From: Usnea hakonensis
Lineage: Eukaryota > Ascomycota > Lecanoromycetes > Lecanorales > Parmeliaceae
DNA length: 64,000 bases
Assembly (NCBI GenBank): GCA_013423325.1
Contig: BLJB01000043.1
Location: 124,001-188,000 of the forward strand
Direction of reading: 5' to 3'
Numbering within the stretch: the first letter of the stretch is position 1; the number at the start of each line of letters is the position of its first letter. Shown here in pieces: positions 21,538-31,757 of the stretch. Both the position numbers and the translations under genes were made by a program. The notes under the pieces were generated by a model. It had not been told where the DNA came from. It searched no databases and saw only the letters and a list, made by a program, of their open reading frames with translations.

Positions 21538-23146
21538 TTAATGCCCATGACGTCGCTTGATCATCGTGCCTTCCCAGAACACCCAAAGCAAAAGCGTCAT
21601 GAAGAATAATGGAGCTGCAAGCGCCCAGTACACCCAGAACTTTTCGGACACCGTAAAGGCCTCTTTGGTACCATCACTAGCCGGCTGGTAATTGAAAAAG
21701 GACATGCTAAAAAGAGACTACATAGATGTAAGCTATCAGTGAGAACATTAAGGCAGGTGAGCGAAACTTCTGGAAAGTATACTTACTGAGACGAAGGTAG
21801 CAGGTAAGAAGGTGAGTGTACTGACTGCAATAGCCTTCATTGCAGCAGTCTCCTTCTTGACCTCCTGCCCGATGTGGGCCTGAAGTTCATTGTCTCGTTG
21901 CGCTGCTGCATTGAATGCCTGACAAATTTCAGTGGATCAGTATGGCAGCAATACATTGTATCTGGAAGGGATATACGAAGGATCTCACCAACGTGATCTC
22001 GTTTTGAAGTCGTGCCTTGTTCGACTCAGATCGCTGCAAAAGACTTCGAAGCATTCGATTTTGAAATTGTAAGTGGTCTTGGGTACTGTTCCATAAACTC
22101 GTACACAGAGATTGCTTGATCATGAAGTGTTCTTGTTGCTTTCCAAGCCCTTCAACAGACTCCAGGGCTACTGCCAGTGTTTCACTCACGTGGATCATAT
22201 GTCTTGCCATTTCATGGAGTAAGGGATAGTCAGAGTCTTGGTGTCGGGTCTATATCGATTAGTCAATCAGTTTCGAGCCAGATCTGGATTTATACGTACT
22301 GCCTCTGCAGTGCAGACGTGATTTCTCATCGACCAGACTGAAGTATCATACATTGCTAAAAGTTGATCGATAACAGTCACGAACAAGGAGTATGGATCGA
22401 TGTAATCTATCTCATTTCCGCTGTGCGCCAATGCTGATCCGAGCAGACCCTGAAGCTTTTCTGGCGTATCAAAACATATGATTGTTGTGCTCTGCGGGGG
22501 CCTCCAGTGGACAAAGAAAGTCATCTCAAACCATTCCCAACCATTCGGGATGGTCTTTGGTCCGTGAATTGGAACACCGGTAGGCTGGTATTCAATGAAG
22601 CTGCGCTTCCGCCACAGAGTCTTGTACGTTTGTTTGACCAGGAATCGAGACCAGTGATCTTTACAAGATCTGGTTAACCTTGAGAATGTGCAATACCGTG
22701 ACCATGACTTACTGTAAGCCTCGAGACGACCATCGGAACTGAGTATCGGCCCACTTCCGCAGAAGCCATTTGATCCCAGACATAACCTGTCGAGTAGGAA
22801 TGGAGGGACCCTGAAATCGTCCAATATCTGCGCTCGAAGACGGGCTGGGAAACCCAGCATCTCTTCTGATGATACAAAGCTACCTCTCTAATCAGCCGAA
22901 TTCTGTTGAGCAATAGGCCATGTAGTTCGACAGACAGGATTTGTGCTTGCGTAGGATGTTTCGCCTGTTCAATCTTGAGTCAAAGGGTCTTTGGTCTCTA
23001 CAGTGACACAAACCTGGAGAATCTCATCCCAGCTCTTTGTGATCTCTTGCCATACACCCGATGCTACAATACACCTGGCATTCAGAAAGCTCTCGTTTCT
23101 GCAAGGATTTTACTGACCATTATCCAGAGATTTTAAGTTCGGCATT
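21538..23146 (-). CDS. CorA-like Mg2+ transporter domain protein
   Basis: A multi-exon minus-strand gene runs from the ATG at 23144-23146 (MPNLKSLDNG) to the TAA at 21538. Readable exons contain VASGVWQEITKSWDEILQ, MLGFPARLRAQILDDFRVPP, FLLDRLCLGSNGFCGSG, WEWFEMTFFVHWRPPQSTT, a long helical stretch (LGKQQEHFMIKQSLCT; KARLQNEITLVRS), AVSTLTFLPATFVS joined to SLFSMSFFNYQPAS, and a second membrane helix ending IKRRHGH. The two C-terminal membrane helices after a long coiled stalk are the CorA/Alr fold as found in many fungal CorA-like proteins. The canonical GMN selectivity motif at the end of TM1 is not present (FSMSF instead), so transport is doubtful. The 5' exon joins are the least certain part. 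Confidence 0.75.
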
Positions 23147-23402
23147 ATGGAACGGCTCAACCAGGCTCGGATCTGAAGGTGTTGGAAAATTGTAATGGTT
23201 TTATGCGTCCATGTGGAAAAGATGCCAATGCTTCAGCCTGATGCACATTAGGCGAATTCCTGAAATTATAAGGCACCGATGCCTACGCAGCCCCCAAAGG
23301 TCTTTATGTATCAACCACTCTGGGTAACTTAAGTTGTTCGGATAAGAACCGCAACGTGTCATTACAGCACATTCTGCCTGGCAGACGGCATCGCCTCACT
23401 TC

Positions 23403-23927
23403 TCACCCTGGATAGTTGTGTACATAAGGCAACGACGCTGGAAATCGAACCTGCGAGTGTACTTTAAACTCCTGCTCTTGTACGTGAGTTCTCTTGATGA
23501 AGGAATCGGTGCTGCCCAACGTCCAAGAGCGTTTCCCAATGGCTGCCTCGCGAAATCGACAGGCGAACAGTGCTTCTCTTTCATCACATTCAAACACGGT
23601 GAATCTAGAATGGGCTATGTAGAAACTTGCTATTGTAGTCATGACAATGAAGCGGGCGAGGAAAGGCTGAGATTTCCCAACATCTTGGAGAATTTACTCA
23701 ATGGCCAAAGTGGAGTAGGCTAGAGACTCACCAACCGTCTGATAGCCGCCTAATGAGTAGTGACAATCCAGACTTTTCACTTCGAAGCCTCCCGTTTCTG
23801 TACGACGATGTATTATGGGCGTACATCTTCTCCACCCTAAAGGCGCAGGGGAATGGGAAAGTAATGTAGGTGTGAGGCAGTCGCGGTCTGAGAAACTACT
23901 TCTAGGGTGTCCGGCCCCCCTATTCAT
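23403..23927 (-). CDS. Orphan two-exon hypothetical protein, 158 aa
   Basis: Exons 23927-23732 and 23683-23403 join in frame over a 48-nt intron (GTGAGT...CTCCAAG). The spliced protein reads ...YSLGGYQTVDVGKSQPFLAR across the junction and continues globular to ...SLPYVHNYPG. There is no signal peptide, membrane helix or motif I know. The clean splice signals and unbroken frame make it likely to be a gene; family unknown. Confidence 0.45.
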
Positions 23928-26330
23928 CGAATAATTGGCAATATATCAACTGAGCTAGTATGCTAGTATAATTCCGAAAAAAGCGATGGGGGCGAAGAGC
24001 TGGGGCTTGGCCTCGCAGGGCTGACGAACCTCATAGAAAACGACTGCCCAAACTCGAGGTTTCCAAGTCAAATTCAATAGGTCTGCCTTTTTTTTAATAA
24101 GTCAGAGTATAAACACGATGTTAAACTGGCGCTTGGAGTGCCACAGTAGATGTATGAGCGACTCGTTGTGATTAATGATGATTTGAAAAATACTGTAGGG
24201 TAGAAGGAACGAGCTTGGACTCTAGGCAAAGGATACCTTATGATCTTGACTAAGCTATGATCGTTTTCAAGACAAAATACAATACAACAAAGCTGGTGCA
24301 CGGTCAGCTGGCGTCTAAATAGGAGATTGTGCACGAGCACGTTCCAATATCCTCATTTCGCGTATATCTGATATGCGATGTTAGTGGCTAGACTATAGTC
24401 GACGGCTAAACGAGGCGATACTGCACCATGTTCCGTTACGCTCTTTGAAGTCGAGCTCCCGTGAGACACGATAGGTCGCAAGGCAAAGACGAGACGATAT
24501 GAGGCGAAGCGAGGAAAAGGCGATACAAAGATCCAGACCAGGAGGAGCCAGAGATCGGGATCACGAAACCAAAGTCAAGCTGTAACGAAATTCAGTATTG
24601 AATGAGGAGGAATGGGAGATCGTGAGCATCGTTTGAGATAGACTAATATGGTAGAGGCCCAAAAATCAATGTGTGCTGGAAGAAAACACAAATGGGGAAC
24701 ACCCATAAAGGTCGGTAAATGTTGGCTACTTTACTCACAGAAGAGGAAAACTCGTGGTTGATACTATCGAAGCTGATACATTCCTAAATAATTATTTTGT
24801 TACTATGAATTTCTTCTTTCTGTCGTCGTGTCGTTCTCAGTAATATTTGATGCAGCAATCAAGTTTCTGAAGAGATTTTCTCCTTCTTTTACGCCTTTCA
24901 AACAAACGCTTAAGTACATTTACAGAGATACAACAAAATTACAAAGGTATAGACGGAGAGAAACATGGAGGAAGAGCAAAACGTAGGGTACGGCAACATA
25001 CTATAATCTCACATACACGTCTAAGTAGCCCAGGAGATATGTCAGGTTTTCTATTAAAATTTGGGCTGTTGTGGTTGATTAATATAGATAGTAGCGGGAT
25101 AACGATAGACGTATTCATATAAGTGCCAAGGCGGCCCTAGGCCACGATCCTTTCTGGACGATTGCCTAGAGCTCGTAGAGAAATCTATCGTACTTTAGCT
25201 CTCAAATACCAAGATTGCCCGCAAATTCTTTCCTCCGCTTGTGCCAGCTTACTCTGACCTTTATAAAAAGGTCATATTTTTGACGGTGTAGGGTGAGGCT
25301 TCGGCCCGGTATCGCTCGAGCACTGCCCCTGCAACTCGGCACCGTAGGATTGCATATCGGGAATATGTAATGAGTCTTACACTGATCATCTTTGACGAGG
25401 CTGATACGAAACTGGCGCACCGGTGTGGCCATAGCTCTGCACGGTACGTATCATAACATTAAAACTATGGAATATTCCGTATCTCAAATGCAAAATGAGT
25501 GCGGTGAGTTATCTTGCATCGATCGTTCGCGAACCACATGAATTTGGGAGCCGTATTTTTTGCTTGGTTCGGATCGAACCGGATTCGTCTTCGAAAATGG
25601 ACAAGCTAGTACAAATGGAGCTAAGTCCATACTACCATTGTTTTCAGCTCGTTCCAGGGATCTTCTTAGGTACATATCAAAAGATGTAAATCAAACTTAT
25701 CAGCCAATCCACTATGTTCTCAGCGAATCGACGGTACAGTACGTACCTATAATCAAGTTCTAACAACGCTGCTTGTCTGACATGCGTCCGTCTGACTGCG
25801 TCCGACTGCGCCTCATATACACTGACAGCTACTCAGCCCCTCCGACACTGCAGGATAGTAATTCCCCTTGGATTCCCTAGGACAAGCCTATCAGATCATT
25901 CTGCACTAGATCTCTATTGCTGGGGCGTAGAATAAGGTGTGGATGCCTTCTAGCTTTGAAACACTGGCCGAGCAGGCTGACAGTTCTCTGGTAACGTGGC
26001 AAGAAATCCATGGTGAGCCTTGTGATTTTGGGAACATCTCATGCATGCAACAGCAACGATGCAAACTCAATCGGTGATTGACGACTTGACACACCGCCCA
26101 AGATTATGTGCCTTCCACATAGGAGTCTATTTTATTCTGTGAGGCGCAATGTGACGCGAGACATACTGTAACTACCCAATCCAAAAAAGAGGACATCTTC
26201 AGTGGTCAATGGTATTCGATAATCTCTGGCAACAATAACAGCCTGAGACTGATCTCTCAGCTAGCTTGGAGACCTCCTACGACATCTCTAAGACTTCACT
26301 CTGATCTATCACATTGACTTCGCAGTCGAA
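23928..26330. other. 2.4-kb gene-free stretch
   Basis: No open frame with protein character on either strand. AT content rises between 24600 and 25100. The last 200 bp are the probable promoter of the rhodopsin-domain gene at 26331. A non-coding transcript or long untranslated region cannot be excluded. Confidence 0.4.
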
Positions 26331-28133
26331 ATGTCTTCTGCTAAAGACGCTCCACTCGCAATTCCTCCTCCTGGACAATCATCGAACTTTAACGACTTAG
26401 GAAGTCGAGGTCCTGCCGTAGTTGTCGTTTGTTGCATCTTCATGTCGCTCATGTGGCCTATCTTCCTCTCCAGGATTTACAGCAAACTTTTTATACTTCG
26501 CTCTTTTGGCTGGGACGATGGTAAGCCTAATCCTCCTTAAATATTAAAAATTTTACTTGCTTACTTGTGACGATAGTATTTGCCGGGCTTGGCGCAGTCA
26601 GTTTCGTCTTTCCCGAGTCGATAATAAGTATGAGCCTGATTTGTAGAAGATAGGCGCAACAGCGTGTGCCTCAAGTACGATATGGTTGATAGCTGTGAAA
26701 CTGGTTGGACCATATGAATGGGATGTCCGAGCTGCGGTGGCTACGAATGATGTGATCAGGGTAAAGAATGTGCGGTGATCTTAAGAACTATCCTTAACCA
26801 GAACTTATCGCATAGGTCATGATCATGGGAACAGGAGCTTTCAACTACACCCTCACCTTATATTTCGCTAAGCTTGCCTTGTTTCTTCTCTACTACCGCC
26901 TTTTCGCCTCGCACCACGGGAGCAGAATCGCTATCTATCTGGGTATCGTCGTAAACGGCCTCTTTTCTGTCTCAATCGCTATTTCCTATTGCGTTATATG
27001 CATACCTGGTCCCGGTGAGAGTTGGATATCCAAGAAATGTACACGATCATACATGCAGGACGACGTCCAGGGTGCTTTCAACGTGGCGTCGGATCTCTAT
27101 ATCTTCGTCTTGCCACTACCGGTCTTGTCTAGTCTGCAGATGCCCTTTGGAAGAAAGCTAGGAGTCGCCGCCACTTTTAGCACCGGTTTGATGTAAAGCG
27201 CCCCTTTCCCTTGCCTTAGCAACTCTCGAATTGTCCATCGAGCCCGGCTCGACGATACATCTGACGGAGATTACAGAGCAGTTATCGCAAGCGCAATCAG
27301 CCTTTACTATCGCGTCCTCCAAAAGTCGTTTTCGGATGATTTTACATGGAAATTTACCCCGATTTTTGGTCTAGCGTAAGAACCTTGAGACTGTCTCCCA
27401 CCACGATCCAAATTATACTTACTTTTGCTAATACACGGCTACCCTTTATAGTGTTGTTGAAGTATCCGTAGGTGTCATTTGCAGTTCAGTGCCACATATT
27501 CCAGCGCTTTTCCGCCGTCATGGGCCCCGTCTCTCGCATATCAGTTCTTGGCTTCATGGTTTTCTCTGTGGCTGGAGACTCAGACCTAAGAAGAATCCCG
27601 GACTTTCTCTCCATCACTGCAAACAATCTAATCCCAATACAGCACCTCTCCCAAGAATGCAAGTCAATACGCAGGTCTTGAATTCAATTCAAGGGTACGT
27701 ACCTTGAGAAAACATTTGAATGTTTCGAGTCTTTCTTCTTCAAATCGGAGATAAAGGCTAATCTAGGATCAGAGGCGAAAACTTGGTCATGTCAGGAAGA
27801 ATCTCAAGAGATTATAGTACTCAAATTTCCACCGAGCTCTCTGGAAACGTTTCTCCCTGTCATCATGCCAGGGCGACAAGACGTGATTATTACGAGAGGC
27901 CGATAAGCCCACAGGTAGTGACTTCCCACGACCCAGCTCTTTGCCGTGCGCAACAATTGGAAGTCTCACTTGAGTCCGCTGCGGGAGAACACTCGGGCAA
28001 CCGATCGGATTCACGCCAGAAAGGGTACTGGGACGTCATGAGCATTTTCCGCTCTAGAAACAAAAACTCTACCGTTCAAGCTGAATCTTGTTCAAGAGCC
28101 CCGCCTGGCGATCCTGACTCTACTAGCCCTTGA
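26331..28133 (+). CDS. Rhodopsin-domain integral membrane protein (PTH11-like)
   Basis: The ATG is at 26331. The first exon ends GWDD-V across an intron starting at 26521. A second short exon ends at about 26627, and a 65-nt intron leads to TVKLVGPYEWDVRAAVATND. The next exons carry NYTLTLYFAKLALFLLYYRL, then AVIASAISLYYRVLQ, then VVEVSVGVICSSVPHIPALF, then a polar C-terminal tail with RRDYYERPISPQ. Seven membrane helices, the D-D after TM2 and the charged tail mark the fungal rhodopsin-domain family. It resembles the gene at 46151 in segment order and in tail motifs (RxEYYE/RRDYYE; GYWDxxSxFR). Every exon pair keeps the frame, so it is probably functional. Ligand and pathway unknown. Confidence 0.85.
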
Positions 28134-29420
28134 GGCTGCATATGTCGATGAAATGCCAAGCTTTGGATGACTATCGCGTGGCGAGAAAATACTGGACACG
28201 AGACTGGTGGGGTGTGAATTACAAGGAATGGTAAGAGTTCGAATCTAAATCAAGAGAATCAGGAAATCAGAAATCCGCGAAATACATATTCAATCATTTA
28301 TATATATGTACTCCGAACTGAGGGCAACACTTGACCGTCTGCTAAGTAAGACCTCGCCGCTTTGCTCCCCTGCTGACGCCCGTTTCGTCAATATGCTCTT
28401 CCTCTGCTCCAGGCTTGCTCTGCTCTCCCATGCTCCCTCGATACCCCGTGCTCCCCTTCAGCCACTTCCTTCTTTCGTCCTCGTCAATTTCTTGCAAGTT
28501 TAGGCGAGATCCTTGGTGCAGCTGGAAGTAGATACTGATTCTATGGCTCCATATCTAGCTCTGCCGGCTGTCTATATTCGTTCCTCCCCTTTCTCTTTTT
28601 TGTTCATTCTGTCTAAAGTGTATAGAATATTCGTTGTTTAGCTAATTGACTTTATTGTTCTGCTTATCTAAATATCTTTTATATTTTGGCTTGTCTTTTA
28701 CGTTAATCTCGTTTCCAATTATAAAACAGAAAAGGACCGCTGCGCAATTCTTTGACGATACGGAATTGTATTGTTAAGGCCTCGCCTGCAATGACTTCTC
28801 AATTGGGTAGTGCTCGCGGAGCGCCTCCGAGGGCAGTCGAGATATTCCCGAATTGTCTCATGCTCGGAGAAATGACTATCGAGCACCTTTTCAAATAGAA
28901 GCTACTTCCCATAGGGAACGGCAGCAATTAGTTTGTTCATGTATCTGCGGTGTGTACTGAATGCAATCATATTGTAGTTCATACTAATAGATCCACTGTA
29001 CTACGTTTTCCTAATTGGGCGCCGCAAGCGGGGAGCAAGCGGAGCCTAGGATATCGCACCCTGCGCAGGCGAGGTAAGATAGTGAAATAACATAGTGCAA
29101 CTATTCAGAACTGCAATCACATGCATTCATTGGCTATCTAGGTAGATAGGAGAAGAATTGAAATGTGCTTCCCTGACAGTTGGAGAAGCGGGCCAATTTA
29201 TCAGTATGCCCAAACGCCAGTTACTTTATATGATCCCTACCCGGCTGGAGCCAGCTCCCTGCCGTGGGACAGCTGCTCCGAGCCTGGCAGTGCCTTAGCG
29301 CCTGAATATTAAAAGGCCTTAATTGACTTACAATTAAAAAGGATTAAGGGACTTAGTCCAAATTTTTCGGTGGTTAAAACCAACGCAGAATTTAAAATTT
29401 GTTAAAAAAAAAAAAAAAAT
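28134..29420. other. Left part of an AT-rich, gene-poor island
   Basis: No gene. From about 28500 the sequence becomes T/A-rich with TTTT and TATTCG-like strings. From 29310 to 29420 it is strongly AT-rich and ends in a 16-A run at 29404-29419, next to a tRNA-like sequence. This looks like degraded repeat DNA. Confidence 0.45.
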
Positions 29421-29500
29421 TGCAGTCAGGGCGAATCCAACACGCGACCTTTAGATTCCGTAGCTTCAGTCTAACGCTCTCCCAACTCACGTATGACTCC
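29421..29500 (-). pseudogene. tRNA-Phe(GAA)-like sequence with intron, degenerate
   Basis: Read on the minus strand, the sequence has an acceptor stem GGAGTCA/TGACTGC (six of seven pairs). It has a D-loop AGTTGGGAGAGC, an anticodon stem-loop GTTAGACTGAAG...ATCTAAAG with anticodon GAA (29465-29467) and a 7-nt intron CTACGGA in the canonical position after base 37. A discriminator A is followed by a T16 Pol III terminator. The D-stem reads CGTG instead of GCTC, and the T-loop reads TTGGATT instead of TTCGATT. It is therefore probably a pseudogene or tRNA-derived repeat rather than a working tRNA. Confidence 0.6.
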
Positions 29501-30473
29501 AATTAATAATATTCTGTCTTAATTTAATATCTAATCCAAATTTGTTAATTGAAGGACAGGCACACCAGGTTCTCTACCAACTTTCTTATGAGGATACGCA
29601 TTTCTGATACCTTTAGTGCATCTCTCAATATATATACTTCTTGAGGGGCTGTCGGTGAGTATCTCTATTAAAACGTCCAACGGTAATCTCGTTGTCGGTC
29701 ATAACATTGTCCTAGCGACCTGCCATGAGTACGGATCCTAATCCGCAGGATCTGCAAGTCCACTCTGCAAATAGGACGGTATTAGCAGGCAATGCGCAGG
29801 ATATGCAAGGTGAGGAAATCGAAAAAATGCGAAAAGATTTCAGATTTGCCGATGGTATGACCTAATCAATCAATTAATCAATCAATCAATCAAGCACCTA
29901 AAATGGAGAGAGGATGCCACCAAAGCGAGCGCTTGCAGCATTCTGTAAGGACACTTGAATTGATATGGCAAAAGTTTGGACGTTTGAAGCTACATCAATC
30001 CAGTTATACCTAAGTGTGCATATATGTATAGCGAGCTTCGATAAGAGAAAAAAAAGCAAGTGCTTTGATGTAAGCTGCACGGAAAGAAGGAGATGTGTGG
30101 TGACTGTTACGGCGCTTGTGCGAAAGCAATTACGTCCTCGATGACATCAATTCATAGAGGAAAACGTCTCGGCACCTTCAGGTCTTCGTTATGTCGAAGA
30201 GATGTGGCAGCCCCGTCAAAGTAGGTAGGTGATATCGGTAATGCTCGGTCGTGGCCCGGACGGAAGGCATTTAAGGTTTGAAGGATATTCTACTTTAAGG
30301 GCGCTGGCAATTCGGTGCAGCTGAAATTGTCCAAGTCACTGGCCTAGAATAAGTACTCATACGCGTATACATCCTGAAGGGTGAAAGGTGGCTTTTCTTA
30401 TTCCCATTAATGGAAAGGCGAAGTAAGCCAGTCATTGGTGTAATTTTCAGCGTTTATGTATATTATACTGACC
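29501..30473. other. Middle of the AT-rich island
   Basis: No open frame of note and no recognisable transposon protein, apart from the microsatellite. Mean composition differs from flanking genes and fits mutated repeat DNA. Confidence 0.35.
29837..29895. repeat. (AATC)n microsatellite
   Basis: Runs of AATC/AATCAATT units within the AT-rich island. Confidence 0.7.
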
Positions 30474-30756
30474 TATACAACAGACTATTTTTTAAGTTAA
30501 TCCCACCCCCCGGAGTTTCGCCGTAATCCCACCAAAANNNNNNNNNNNNNNNNNNNNNNNNNNNNNNNNNNNNNNNNNNNNNNNNNNNNNNNNNNNNNNN
30601 NNNNNNNNNNNNNNNNNNNNNNNNNNNNNNNNNNNNNNNNNNNNNNNNNNNNNNNNNNNNNNNNNNNNNNNNNNNNNNNNNNNNNNNNNNNNTTTTGGTG
30701 AGATCACGGCGAAACTCCGGGGGGTGGGATTAACTTAAAAAATAGTCTGTTGTATA
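30474..30756. mobile_element. Palindromic inverted-repeat element (MITE-like) with an assembly gap inside
   Basis: Left arm 30474-30537 and right arm 30693-30756 are inverted copies of about 64 bp beginning TATACAACAGACTATTTTTT and ending ACCAAAA. Only two bases differ, both transitions. 155 N lie between them. Both ends carry TA, which fits the TA target duplication of Tc1/mariner-pogo elements, but TA is too short to prove it. The size of the N run may be nominal, and the true centre is unknown. Confidence 0.7.
30538..30692. other. Assembly gap (155 N)
   Basis: Undetermined bases between the two arms of an inverted repeat. A hairpin that sequencing could not cross is the likely cause. Confidence 0.95.
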
Positions 30757-30945
30757 AGTATTTACCGTCGAACGCCTACGCCCCCTAGCGCCCTTAATGC
30801 AACTAGAGATTAGAAGAAAATCAGACATAAATAATACTTTATCAACTCTAAGTTTTTCAATATCGATGACGCGCTGACGCAAGCTGACGCATTATGGGCC
30901 GAGCTATGGGCCGAGCAATGCCCCGTGGGAGTATTGAGTATTGAA

Positions 30946-31657
30946 CAGGGCTCCCGATGGTTGTACCACGAACCAGCTAACTAATAGTCGTACCAGTACA
31001 ATTTGGTAGTTAGTTAGTTGGTTTCTACTATATATAAGTAGTTGGTATACTGGTTCATAGTGGTGAAGCAACTGGTTCAACTGTTGGTTCGGATTAATGA
31101 TAATTCGTCCCGGCTTGGCATGGGTCTTACTAGATATTATGACGGGTTCTAATAGGTAGATACCCCTTTTACTGTATTAAGACCCCCTATATTTCGGCTA
31201 TACTCTAAGTCCCTACCGAGGAACCTTCTGCTTGGTGTATATACTATAGAAATCTATGTACCTTTCTAGGGAAGCACGGCTTTGGGAGTATTGTAAGCAC
31301 GAATTTGGGAGTACTGGGAGCACGAATTTGGGAGTATTGAATGTATGGATTTGGAAGCACTGGGGGTACGAATTCGGGAGTATTGAATGTATGGATTTGG
31401 AAGTACTGGGAGCACGAATTTGGGAGTATTAAATGTATGGATTTGGAAGTACTGGGAGTATTGAATGTACGAATTTGGGAGTATTGAATATATGGATTTG
31501 GGAAAAGTAATGGATTTTTTGGCCTGAACTAATAGTTGAACCGTCTAACTACTGGTTTAACCGTTTGTACTTTTTAACCGACTACGAACTACGTATATAG
31601 CCTTAGTTGTACCAGTTCAGGCTTTTTGTACCAACGGTTCAACCCTCGGGAGCCCTG
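30946..31657. mobile_element. hAT-like non-autonomous DNA transposon (712 bp)
   Basis: The left end CAGGGCTCCCGATGGTTG and the right end (reverse strand) CAGGGCTCCCGAGGGTTG form terminal inverted repeats that continue imperfectly inward. The element is bracketed by a perfect 8-bp duplication, GTATTGAA at 30938-30945 and again at 31658-31665. Ends starting CAGGG and an 8-bp duplication are the hAT superfamily signature. There is no transposase frame inside. The interior is filled by quasi-palindromic sequence and a minisatellite. Confidence 0.85.
31270..31505. repeat. Minisatellite inside the hAT-like element
   Basis: Imperfect units of the form GAATTTGGGAGTATTGAATG then TATGGATTTGGAAGTACTGG are repeated about five times with single-base differences. 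Confidence 0.75.
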
Positions 31658-31663
31658 GTATTG

Positions 31664-31689
31664 AAGAAGAAGAAGAAGAAGAAGAAGAT
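31664..31689. repeat. (GAA)n microsatellite
   Basis: About eight GAA units between the hAT-like element and the cyclase start codon. Confidence 0.9.
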
Positions 31690-31757
31690 TCCGTGGCTCG
31701 AACGAAGAACGGTCACAAAAATCATGTCATGAATTGTTGAAGATTCATACACTGACG

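Noticed and set aside
26628..26692. Apparent premature stop in the second rhodopsin-domain gene
   Set aside because: The stop falls inside a 65-nt interval with a GTATGA donor and a GATAG acceptor whose removal restores the family sequence.
30492..30707. Frame spanning the N run
   Set aside because: Consists mostly of undetermined residues; no meaning as a protein.
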